Source: Erythroxylum novogranatense (Eukaryota; Streptophyta; Magnoliopsida; Malpighiales; Erythroxylaceae). From it: 64,000 nucleotides of DNA. Location of the stretch: the NCBI GenBank assembly GCA_029891385.1, contig CM057227.1, positions 62,683,567 to 62,747,566 of the forward strand, given 5' to 3'. The notes under the pieces are model-generated. The model made no database searches. It saw nothing but the letters and a program-made list of their open reading frames with translations, and had not been told where the DNA came from. Of the stretch, positions 43,266 through 54,200 are shown piece by piece. The number at the start of each line of letters is the position of its first letter. The first letter of the stretch is position 1. A program made the translations under genes and the position numbers.

Positions 43266-44968
43266 GCGACCTGTTACACGCCGCGGCGAGAGATCCGTGG
43301 CCGCGGCGAGGGGCGAATTTCTGATAGAATGTGTTTCAATCTATGGGGCGTAACTTATGGTGTAGACCTCCAATTGAGGTGGTTCTTGATTCGTTATGAA
43401 CTAGAGAAAGAGATCTACAATTGTGGTAAAGATTAAGAGTTCAAATTTTAATTAACGGGATCGCAATTATCGAAAGAGAGTCAATCACAGTTCCTAGTGC
43501 AACTTAAGAGTTATGTTTTGACAAATTGGAGTAATTGGGGACTTAAGTGAATGAATTTGACCCAATGAATAGGCTTTCTATGGAATTATTTTAGTGCGTA
43601 TAATTTGCTGAATTGAGCTGAATTTTGGGAGCGAAATGTTTTAAATCATTATGAACCAAGGGATGCTATTGATCTAATAAATAGTGAATTTTGGTTGTGA
43701 GGCAAGAGATAGTGGAATTGGATTATAGCTCCGGAAAAGCATGAACATGCATCATACAGCTTTGAATTAAGACATGTGCATTATCGAATTTCTTTGATTG
43801 AGCATCTAGTGATGAGAATTGTTATAGAGGCACCGTTGGATCGACAGTCCACGGATATTGCTAGGACTTTCAGGCAGTAGTTCGGAAGTTACAGGTGAGT
43901 AACCTAGTTGGTTCCTCAATCTTTGTGTGTTAAATGTTCTATGAATGTGTGAATTGTTTGCCAATATGAGTGCTTGTAACTATGAAAGAGATGAGCTGAA
44001 ATTATGAGTAAATATTCTGAATGCGATAAATAGAATTGATTGATATATGTTATTGATTGTGCAAGTGTGAATGCATGCTAGGCATGATTAAAATCGTTAA
44101 ATAAACAGTTGTGACTGATGCAATTAGTAATCAGAGCTTTAAGCTCGATTATCAGTGAAAGGGCCTAAGGCCGAAAGGGAATAGTGCATACCCAGAGGGC
44201 TCTCCTATCCCTAATGTGAGCGGGCAGTAGTGCATACCCTGAGGGCTCTCCTACTTGCCTAAAATGCGATTACTGCGTAATGTGCCCGAATCGGGACAGT
44301 ATTGACGCTCAGTCACAACACTGACATAAAATGAGAATTGACATGCATTATGCATCTGACTGTATTATGAAAATTGAGAATGCGTGTATTATGTGACGAT
44401 TGCGCAGTGACATATCTGATTTATGTTATGGTGAAAATGTGTAAATTTTCTTATAGTGTTTCGAATGTGTTATCATGTGACTATGTGATATATCGTGTAT
44501 ATATGCATGAGTTGGGTGAACCATCAATGATGGTTTCTCATTGAGTTCGCAAACTCACCCAACATTGCAATTATTTTTCAGGGCAGTGTTAGTAGATTTC
44601 TAGTTCCCGTGATAGACTCTTTTTGCCGTGTGAGTGCGTGGGCAAGAGAAGCGATGGCTCACAGGTCGGTCAGCTGGGACGATTTTTGGGGATGACTTAG
44701 TATAGACTTTTGTATCAGTTTCCTTTTGGGATATGGTATTGAGACTGTAGGGGACTGATAGACTTGTCTATATTTTCGTTAGTAATATGAAATGAAAGAT
44801 TATTGTGATTTTTAAAATTTGGTGATTTGCATAATTCAGTTTAATTATATTGATGCCATGTGAGTGTTTAGTGATTGTTTTCGATAGTAGTACTTCCTTG
44901 CTGTGGGATATGCGTCGGAACGACCCACGGGCATCCCGGTGCATACCCTACGGTAAGGGGGCGCTACA
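43266..44968 (+). repeat. Gypsy-A 3' LTR, second part
   Basis: It resumes at the duplicated GCGAC and matches 25146-26860: end of the palindrome cluster, GTGTAGACCTCCAATTGAGG module (about 43360-43379), twin hairpin (about 44518-44555), TTATTTTTCAG (44571-44581), and the end GGGGGCGCTACA. Confidence 0.92.
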
Positions 44969-45048
44969 TTAGGTGGTATCAGAGCATAGTTTGGCATCTT
45001 TTGGGCATAGTGCATTTTAGGCTTGAATTTTAATGAGAAAAGCAGAAA
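44969..45048 (+). mobile_element. Second copy of gypsy-A leader after the 3' LTR
   Basis: These 80 bp match 26861-26938: primer site TGGTATCAGAGC (44974-44985), then the leader and first gag codons up to GAAAAGCAGAAA. A leader behind a 3' LTR shows that a further element unit followed. At 45049 the sequence switches abruptly to gypsy-B integrase. Confidence 0.9.
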
Positions 45049-46402
45049 GTTTATGGAAGAGACCCTTATATGAGGAAATCCTTAGTAGCTATGAAAGAGA
45101 CCCTTATATGAGGAGCATTATGGAAGCTAAACAAAGAGATGCCTTGACACATCCAAAATAGTTAGTGGATCAGTAAAGTTTAAAATGTAAAGTAAAGTTG
45201 GTGGTGGGTCATGATGAGGATTTGTGCAAAAAGATTATAAGCCTGGTGCACACAGGAGCCATAGGGCATACTCAAGGGCCACTATTATTGCCAAGAAGAT
45301 TACATAGTTCTATTATTGGAAGGGGCTTATCAGGGATGTGAAGAAATTTGTAAGGGAATGTGATATGTGTCAGAAATGCAAATATGACAGAGCCACTTAC
45401 CTTGGTCTCATGCAGCCTCTACCCATTCTCAGTACGATATAGTCCAACTTATCAATGGACTTTATGGAAGGATTACCAAAGAAAGGAGGTAAAGAGTTGA
45501 TATTAGTGGTCGTTGATCGATTGAGCAAATATGCTTATTTTGTGGCCCTCTCACATCCTTATACGACTACCACTATAACAGTAGCTTTTATGGGCCATAT
45601 TCATAAATTGCATAGCAGGCCATAAGAAATAGTAAGTGACTGTGATTCCACCTTCTTAAGCCACTTTTAGAAAGAACTTATGATGGCAAGGACTAGGTTA
45701 AGTGACTACTTTTGGTTGAATGGTGATACAATACTAATCCTCATTCAGCCACTGGTATATCTCCTTATGAGGCATTATATGGACAATCTCTCCCTATACA
45801 CATTCCTTATATTCAAGGTGAAACCAAAGTAGAAATAGTAAACCGAAGCCTTACTACTAAAGAATTCATGATCAAGGAATTGAAGGCCAATCTGGTAAAG
45901 GCACAACATTAGATGAAGACCAAGGTTGATCAAAATCATTTTGAGAGGAATATTCAGGTGGGGGAGAGGGTATACCTAAAACTACAAAAATACAGGCAAG
46001 ATTTTTTTTAGACAGGCTAAAGGGCAGAAATTGGTTGCTCACTATTATGGCTCCTTCCAAATCCTAGAAAAAGTTAGAATTGTTGCTTACCACCTGAACC
46101 TCCCACCTTGTGCCGAAATCCATAATGTGGTGCATGTATCTCTGCTTAAGAAGAAAGTGGGTGACTAGATAATTGTCTCTCAACTGCCAGACAAGCTTCT
46201 GAACAATCCTAAGTATCCCTTGAATATTTTGGACATAATAATAGCAAGAAGAGGCAACAAGGCCATTACTAAGATGTTAGTTCAATGGGAGAACTCTATA
46301 ACTAATGAAGCTACTTGGGAACTTGTAACTTGCAACTTGCAACAAAAGTATCCAGCCTTCGATTACTCTTGAGGACAAGAGTTGGCTTTATGGGGGTGGG
46401 AT
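45049..46402 (+). pseudogene. Gypsy-B integrase with C-terminal chromodomain, heavily broken
   Basis: In shifting frames one reads the zinc-binding end of integrase (Cys-Asp-Met-Cys-Gln-Lys-Cys near 45358-45378), Val-Val-Asp-Arg-Leu-Ser-Lys-Tyr (near 45510-45535), His-Asn-Val-Val-His-Val-Ser-Leu-Leu-Lys (46121-46150) and a chromodomain-like Arg-Arg-Gly-Asn-Lys-Ala with Val-Gln-Trp-Glu-Asn and Glu-Ala-Thr-Trp-Glu (46250-46325). The chromodomain and the short LTR suggest a Reina-like chromovirus. This is the continuation of 12266-14445; the start of integrase is lost at the 45048/45049 junction. Confidence 0.82.
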
Positions 46403-46663
46403 TGAGACAGACCATTTAATTATGCAGTTGTTAACTAAATATTGCTGATATGACACCTAAAGGTGCATGCCATCATGTTTAGTTACAGTTCTATTAGCTT
46501 CCACTTTTCTTGCTAATTCATTTTTCACTTATTTTCTAAATTCCAATTGTAAGAGAGCTGCAAAATCTGAATAGGAAATCTTTCCTCTCTCTCTCTCTCT
46601 ATCTTTTTTTCTTCTCTCCTTCCTTTTTGTTAATTCTCTATCAATTCTCAATTGATTAATATC
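46403..46663 (+). repeat. Gypsy-B 3' LTR
   Basis: It begins TGAGACAGACC directly after a TATGGGGGTGGGAT purine tract (46389-46402) and ends near ATTGATTAATATC, matching the 5' copy at 12135-12265 in its second half, including the CTCTCTCTCTCT tract. About 261 bp, short as in Reina elements. The final CA is lost. Confidence 0.78.
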
Positions 46664-46800
46664 TTTTTCACTAAAAATGTATGACCTAAAATTTTATAGT
46701 TTTGTAAGTATAATAAAGTTAAAATGTCATGTATAGATAACAATGTTATAAATTAATTTCAAGTATAGAAAGTCAAAGGGATAACGTATTCAAAAGTGTC
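46664..46800. other. AT-rich spacer
   Basis: Non-coding. A stretch at about 46696-46760 (TTTTGTAAGT...ATGTCATGTATAGA...CAATGTTATAAATT) recurs in diverged form at 47173-47240, on the other side of the MITE-like repeat. Confidence 0.6.
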
Positions 46801-47062
46801 AAACCTTTTAAAAATTTACAATTCAGTGCCCAAGCTTTAAAATTTTTAATTAAGTGACCAACATTTTAAAATCTTAACAATTCAGTTCAAAAAGTTATTT
46901 TTGATGATGCGGCATATCTACTAAATGCCAAGTGGATGTCTATCTGTTAGACATATCAACAAAATTAACATTTTGAATTGAATTATTAAGATTTTAAAAG
47001 ATTAATTACTCAATTGAAAATTTTATAAGCTTGGGCATTAAATTAAAAAAATCCCAAAATGT
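46801..47062. mobile_element. MITE-like element with long terminal inverted repeats
   Basis: The left arm (46801-46892) and right arm (46970-47062) are inverted complements over about 90 bp with mismatches; both carry TGCCCAAGCTT and TTTTAAAATCTTAA words. The central 75 bp is unique. There is no coding capacity, so it would be moved by a transposase elsewhere. Exact ends and target duplication are not clear; a Mutator-type origin is possible but unproven. Confidence 0.6.
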
Positions 47063-47311
47063 TAAGTATTTTAGGATTAATTATCGTAAAGTTAAAAGAG
47101 GGTTACATAAAGGGGTGTAGGCAAATCTAGTAAGAAGGAAAAGCATTAAGAACAAACGTATAAGGTACAATGGTATAATTTTGTAAGTCCTGTAAAGCCG
47201 ATGTCATATATAGGTAGCAATGTTATAAATTTCATATCTTATCAATCAAAAAATGATATAAAATTACTTAATAATATATCAAATTATACCAAAAAAGTTA
47301 GTTATATCAAT
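47063..47311. other. AT-rich spacer
   Basis: No gene seen. It contains the second member of the 65-bp direct repeat noted at 46696-46760 and ends with TCAAT (47307-47311), the left target duplication of the next LTR. Confidence 0.6.
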
Positions 47312-50212
47312 TGTTGGACCCCGTCTCTGAAGCCCAACATTCGGACCCATCCAGCGTAGAAGACCCACAACCGAACACATATGCTAATCACAAATATGGA
47401 AAAATTTCACTTTATAAAATTCGGGGTTAGCTCTTGATAAAAATGATCCCTCGGATCTCACGATTCCAACGCAACTGGAATCGCTCAATTCGGGTTAGGA
47501 ATGAAGATGTTATGGTTAAAACACTATCTCGAAGAAAACAATCAAAACTGAGCACTACCGACTTCGGGTAAGCATTTGAAAATTTTAAAGGCTTAATCAC
47601 TGATCGGTATCTTCATAAAACTTGTAGGTTTATGCCTCTAGTTTAATTTAAAACAAGAATCGCTTTGATCGGAGCTCTATAGCTCAAGATATTTTAAAAT
47701 TTCTGAAGCATAGTCATACTTATCAACTGATCGCCATGCTTCGTTTCAAACCACCATTTTCAATTTGAAAGAAAATCTGATAAGTCCAGTGTAGAAAGGT
47801 AGAAAAATCTTTTAGAAATCCAATGCTTCGAGAATGAGGTCGATCGGAGGTCTGTGCAAAAAGTTATGGCCAAAAGAAGGAAGAGGGGTCGTAAGACAAA
47901 AACAGACGATAAAATGAGACGAATATGACGTCATCCTTAGCAAAAAAAATCAGACGGAGATGATGTCATCCTCAGCAAAAATCAGACGGAGATGAACAGT
48001 AACATCGTCTAATTTTTGCTACAGTAACATCGTCTGGTTTTTGCTATGATCATCGTCTGGTTTTGCTTACGATCGTCGTCTGGTTTTTGCTTCTGATGCA
48101 TCGTCTGGTTTTGCTTCTGAACAGCTCCACTTGCAAAGGTCATAACTTTCCATTCCGAACTCCAAATTTAACAAAATTGGAGTCTATTTCATAGAGAAAA
48201 GAAAGATCTACATTTTTCATGAAGATCACTGACCCAAATTCCAACTCTATAAGGGTCAAAATGGTCACAAAGGTTCTGTCTAAAAATCATCATTTGACAG
48301 CACCTACATTTAATTCTAACCACTCACACCGCCATTTTAATCCCTCATAAATAGCTTATAAACATCTTAGAAGAACCCTACAGCTCGCTTATCACTCTCA
48401 AGGAGTCATAAAGCTCCCATACAATCCTCTAACAACACAGAAATATCAGAAAATGCAACATACCTGAATTTACAAAACTTTTACAACTCCTAACCTTGGA
48501 AATTTTCCAGAAGCTCTTTCAAGGCAAAACCCAGAGACACCCAATGTAAATCTCCAAACTTAAAAGAATGGTACACATGCTTCACACATAGATCACAAAT
48601 CAACAAAAACATATAATGAAGAGAGTACTAGAGCTCTCATTCTCTTTTCCAATCATAAGAAAGATTCATGCATAGCTTTGGTTACATATTGGCATATTCA
48701 TCAAAATCAAGTACAAAACACAAAAGATGAGATGCTCAATGATCAATATGCTTACAAAGCTATTCCAAAAGCTAGTTATTAACTTAATACAAAAGTTCCT
48801 AAGTTCTTGGAGTGATGTCGATGCCTTGCAAGGTTCAACTCTCAACTTGAATTTTCACCGAGGAGGAGAATGGGGTGAGCTAACACGGCTCGATGGCTAA
48901 CAAATTTATAGCCATCACATAATGAGCCATACACACACAATTAATAATCCAAAGCATTAGCAATTTACATAATAGGTTGAAAACTCAACTTTATCACACA
49001 AGGCATAACATAGAATCATCTTGCAACTAACACCCATCTTATGCATCATAAACACTTATAAATGATGAAATGCACACAATTGGCTCGAGAGTTCCATAGA
49101 CACGACGGAAACCAAGTTTACAGTAATCACGACGAGTCCATTTTTCGGATCTCGTAAGCTAAAGCAGCAAAGGGAGAAGGCTAATGGGGTCAACATGCAC
49201 GTGACTTCACAAAGGGTTCTCTCTCGCCCAAACACAATCAATATGCTCACATATCAAAACACAAGATTCACATTTTACGCTTATCGCACTCTTTCAAAGC
49301 ATCAAAGTTCCATTCTTTCCTCTCAAAACACAAAATTTCATTTTCAATATGCACATAGTATAACAAGATAGCACACATAGGCTTTGCCCATTACACAATA
49401 ACTATAAAGATGTTACCCATCTATCGTCGAAATCCGGATTCACGATTGCTCTTCCTCTCTCTTGAGTGAGGTTTCCTTGTTCCTTCAATAAAACATATTT
49501 CAAACTCATTGGAAAAGTCTAAACATTCAAGAATCGATAAATCGATAACGAAGTCTTAAACCTAACCTACCCATAGCCCATTTAAGCTAAAACAACCAAC
49601 CCTAGCTTCTAATCACAAAACCACTCATCTCTTCTTTCTTTCTTCATTCCTACACAAACCCTAACCTTCATTTCATCCCATTTCTTGAATCTAACTCAAA
49701 GGAAGATAGATACTTACCTTAAGCTCTTGATTTCTCTTCTTTTCTCCTTCTTTATTCTTCTCCACAAGCCTCCCACGATTTTCTCTCTCCTTTCTTCCTT
49801 GGCTAGCTCACGTTTTCATTCTCTTCTCTCTCCTTTGGATTCTACGACACTCTCTCTCTCCTCCTCTTCCTTTAACTCTTCTTTAATTCCTTTAATTCAT
49901 CCTACACCAAAACTACATAGTTTTGGCTTTCCCTACATAAAGGCTTTTGGGCCTCCACCTCCCAAGGCCTACTTCCACCAAACCCACTCATCATTAATCC
50001 TCCTTCTACTTAATCCATTTACCTAAGCTCATACTTTCCAATATTAAACCCAAGCTTTCATTTAATTTCTAACTTCTAATTTCCAAGCCCAACATAAAAA
50101 TATTTACATAAACACATAATTAAATCAATTAAGACAAAATAAAATAATTAACGAATAAATCCATAAATAAATAATTAATTAATTCAAATATAAAAAAAAT
50201 TAGGGCCCAACA
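47312..50212 (-). mobile_element. Solo LTR, 2.9 kb, minus strand
   Basis: Ends are TGTTGGACCCC and GGGCCCAACA, flanked by TCAAT at 47307-47311 and 50213-50217. Orientation is minus because a CTTAAGGTAAGTAT donor-like site and purine-rich leader (complement of about 49700-49860) precede the palindrome cluster (47928-48120) and the CATAACTTTTTGCACAGACC module (complement of about 47858-47877). It has no internal domain and no coding capacity; open frames in its CT-rich region are chance. Family not recognised. Confidence 0.85.
47928..48120. repeat. CATCGTCTGG / ATGACGTCAT cluster
   Basis: About eight copies of CATCGTCTGG or its complement CAGACGGAGATGA, changing orientation in mid-cluster, plus the palindromes ATGACGTCAT and CGATCG. 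The halves form a long imperfect inverted repeat. Position relative to the TAACTT module is the same as in the gypsy LTRs. Confidence 0.78.
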
Positions 50213-50217
50213 TCAAT

Positions 50218-51180
50218 CAATAGTTGATGCACAAAATACTAAAAATACAAGACCAAATTTTAAATTAAGAAAATTTAAAGTGTTAACTTGGAAAATTTTT
50301 ACTTTTTATGTTTAAATATTTTAAATATAAAATATTTCTAAAAAATTGTTATATTTTAAAATAAAATATGTTATATTAATTTTAATAAATAGAGTTTATG
50401 AATAAAATTTAAAATTAAATTTTATTTTAACAAAAATAGGAGAATAAAATTTAATATTGTAAAAATAATAAATTAATTATAATTTAGAAAATAACCAAAG
50501 TACACCATACTAATACCAAAATTGGTATAAGTTGTATTCACAACTTCGGTTGAAACTTAATATCTGTAGTAGATGTTCGTTGGTTATTTTCATCCTCCAG
50601 ACATTATTTCTTGTTAATTTAATCATTTAATTTAATATTTTCAAACTTTTCTATTTATTTGCTAACATCTATCTGCTCGAAGTATATTTCGTAAGCATAT
50701 AAATTTAAATAGATATAGTAAACAAATAGAATAAAAATATGTAATTATTCAGGGCCACTTCTGTTTTTTGTTTTATGTTTTCTCTTTAAAATTAATAAAA
50801 TTATTTATTCAAATTTAATTTATTACTATTTTAACATATGAAATAATTTTAATTTTCTATAATCCAATTTATTATTAAATAAATAAATAATATTTTAACT
50901 ATTTAATATTATCTAATGATGATAATTAGAATTAATATGTTTAATTATCCTAATTGTTATTAATGTTAAGGTCTTAAAGGAATTTGACATGAGTTATACG
51001 TTCTAAAAGATAAATTTTACAATAGAGAATCAAATTTAATAACATAAAACTAAAAACTATTTTATAATTTTAAAAATTATTTCAAGAAGTATCCAGTATT
51101 AATTTATACTAGTAATCTAACAAACATATAAGTATGAAAATCGATACAAGTTCCAAAATAGTAGTATTTATAAAATTGTA
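50218..51180. other. AT-rich intergenic region 3' of the CCT gene
   Basis: About 960 bp, strongly AT-rich (TTTAAAT and AAATAAAT runs). No open frame, inverted repeat or known element recognised. It is downstream of the CCT gene, which ends at 51205, so it may include its polyadenylation region. Confidence 0.6.
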
Positions 51181-51204
51181 GCCATGAATGCTTCGAGTCT
51201 GAAG

Positions 51205-54200
51205 TCAAACCCAGGAGTGGATGGAATAGTTGCACTTGAATGTGTTAACAGTACCGCTAATGTGAGCAAAGATATCAACAGAATCAACCATATCATTTTC
51301 TTCTTCCACCACTACCTGCGTAGGAAAGAAAGAAAGCCATTAATAAGAGAATCTAACAACAAACAAACACCTTGTAGAAAAACTAACATGAGCTATTGAG
51401 AAAATTAAATAATTGGGAGTTCGTGCAACATATATTTGTAGCTTTATGACAATGAAGTTTAAGCATCCTACTTCATCATCATCTTCTTCGTGATTACAGC
51501 AAGCAGCTCTAGGCACTTCTCCGAAGTCATCATTCTTAGCAAATCGTCCTCTTACTCGTGGCCGTCTGTCTGCCAATGTCTTTCTGCAAGCGTACTGCAA
51601 ATTTTATCAAATTATTAGTACTCAGAACAAAATAAAATTGAAATTTTGATATAAGCTTCAACACTTTAAGATAAAACATATTTAGTTCTTGCTTATGACA
51701 TGGAAACTCTTATCATGGTTCTATTTTGCTCTCTATAAACACGTATTCTGCAACAATATTTGGTGGGCATCTCTTAATGTGCATGCAAAACAAGCATATT
51801 GATCTTGAAAGCAGAGGGGTGACAGAGGAACGCTAGAGGCAAAACCTTGATTTTCTTGCTGAAATTTCTTTCATTTCTTTTCTTCAGGTACCTATGGATC
51901 TTTTCCTTCCTCTGCTCAACTGAGAGTTTTCCCACCTTGAAAGTTGAGTCTCCCAAACTTGAAATTTCTGATGTTATTCGAATGGAGCTCCCAGTCCCAC
52001 CCACCAGTTGCTGAGTTTCATTACTAAGTGCCTTCCACATTAAAATTTAAGAAAAACATAGTAGAAGTCATGATTTCCATCAAACAGCCATAACTGGAAT
52101 GCTCAGAGATATAGATAATCTACTCTGGTAGCATCTGAGCAGTTCAACAAGTTAGAAATACCGATTCCCAAAAGACGGTGGTACCTGTAGGTCTCCTGGA
52201 TTAAGCACTCGGTGGATTGAAACTGGAAAGTGGAGTCCACTACTACCACTCTGGTATTCAAATTCCTGAGGCTGTAACTCAGAACTAATTAGCATACCAC
52301 TTGGGAATAATCCAGTTTTGTCAGCAGATAAAGCAGCTGCGGCGGTCCCAACAGCCATGCTTGCGCTCATGGAAAGACCTAGAAAGCTACAAGAAGGTGA
52401 TGAAGGGTTCAATTGAACATAAGAAGGAACTGAAGACAAGCAATCTTCGTCAAAAATTGATGTCACTGGTGGAACCATTAGTGGAACAACAGGGTCAGTA
52501 TGGTACTGGGGAAATCCATCACCAGATGCAACATCTGTTACTGAGAGTTGAGGTTGTACTGAAGAGAATTCAAATTGGTCTTGTTGGATAGAGACAAATT
52601 CAGGGAGAGGAAATGTGGGGGAAGGAGAGAAGTCTATGGAAGCAGAAATGTCGTTATCGAGTTCATCTGGACTTGAACCAAAAATTATGGACAGATTACT
52701 GTTGTTGCCATTATTGATGTTGTTATTATTCACAGTTGTGGCACTAGAAGCGGTGGTGCTACCAGCTGCAGTTGTAGCTGTTGGGCTTGCTGTGTTAGAG
52801 CTGCCACTGTTATCTTGGCAGCTACTGAACTTGTCTGTGTCAGGTGGCCCTGAGAGGTTAGTAGTGTAGGAAGAATTATCATCATGGCAACAATTTGAGC
52901 TAGAAGTGACTTCTGAGTTCTTCAGGGTTTCTTGGAAAATTTCAGGACCACAGAAATCCAGAATCTGAGGACTAATTGGACTGGAAACATCATCCTGTTG
53001 AACCGTGTGGAGAGATGTTAAGATCATGCATATGTTAAAAACTGTCGGCATCCTTTTGCAGAACTAGCATAAGAATAGGACACATTTGAACCAAGAACAA
53101 TCTTCCCTTCAGTCACACGTCAATCATGATTCTTCACATAATTCGTGTTATTAGTTAGGATCATATTCTTAATCTTTGCCAAAGATCTCTTAGATGCTTC
53201 AAGTCTCAATTAGACATGCAGCAGTTCATTAACATGTCTCAGTTTATGTTACGATTCCAGAATTTCAAGTGGGACAAGAAGGGAGCTCAATCCATCTTAA
53301 GGCCAGCATTGTTTATTTATTTGATAAGAACACAAAAATTCTCCGAAAGAGAACATCACAATGAATGTCTTAAGTAGCAAAAGTGGTGCATCGGTGCTAC
53401 ACATGACATGTAGGAACTAGTTTCACCAAGATAGGTACAAAAAGGCATTAAGAGGACGATTATGTCACGTTTTTATCGATTATGTGCATATAACATCCAA
53501 GTTGGAGCGAAAAATTGAAATTGAATGGCAATTGAAAGGAGCAACAACCAAAGCATGCGAGTTGCTGTAGTTACGCTCTTTTCAGTCAATCTAACAAGGA
53601 AACAAGAGAATAATTGCCGTTAGAAAATATGAGCGCATATTCCATGATGATAACCAGACGAAGAAATCGAATTATTGCCCAGAATGTACAAAATTTAATT
53701 ACTACATCTTGCGATGATTCGCTTGAGAGAATGATAACTTGGGGATTTTGATTGTTTGTTCATTACTGTCCCATTGACGGTAAAAGAGGATGGTCTTGGA
53801 AGAAATTGCTACTTTACTAATGCAGATGAAGGAAAAGTTGATAGACTACTAAGTCATGACATACATACCGGCATGAAGCATCTAATAGTTATGAGCGAGC
53901 TCAGGACATACAAAGATTGTTGGAGCTCACATCTGAAAATAAAACAAGATTTTCTAAGACGTACAGCGAAGCTTTCGAAGAAATTAATTAACCACTTTTG
54001 TGCTAGCAAGATAAACGCCATATCAATTGCGAAGACAAAAAGGTGAGCATGCGACACTAATTTCTGAAGTCAATAAAAAAATTTCCAGAAAGATGCTGAG
54101 ATGTTTTACAGGAATAGGGGCTACCTTGAATTTAAATATATGGATTGGCAATCTTCAACACTAATAAATTGCATGCATTAATACAAGCCAGAAGATTCAA

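Larger units (their letters stand above)
24053..44968 (+). mobile_element. Gypsy-A: Tekay/Del-like LTR retrotransposon with nested insertions
   Basis: A gypsy element with LTRs at 24053-26860 and 36322-44968 and the order gag, protease, RT, RNase H, integrase. It is interrupted twice: a solo LTR in RT (28840-33658) and a non-autonomous element in the 3' LTR (37424-43265). Without these the 3' LTR is about 2.80 kb against 2.81 kb for the 5' LTR. By eye the first 450 bp of the two LTRs differ at about 17 sites. Long LTRs and a chromodomain-like C-terminus suggest a Tekay/Del chromovirus (inferred). Several in-frame stops make it dead. The left flank is LTR C2; the right flank is not host DNA but a second copy of the element's leader. 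Confidence 0.9.

Noticed and set aside
49685..50026. 113-residue open frame rich in Leu, Ser and Pro
   Set aside because: It lies on the complement of the purine-rich LTR leader; composition explains it and no homologous domain is recognisable.
52301..52869. Plus-strand open frames across from the CCT gene
   Set aside because: These are antisense shadows of exon 2, which has codon structure, splice sites and family motifs on the minus strand.
52995..53051. Start of the CCT protein at the ATG complementary to 53049-53051
   Set aside because: It is in frame, but the 19 extra residues resemble no family N-terminus, and a 33-bp exon at 54240-54208 with a clean donor gives the expected start.
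53756..54046. 96-residue plus-strand open frame in intron 1 of the CCT gene
   Set aside because: No recognisable domain, no splice context, and AT-rich intronic composition.
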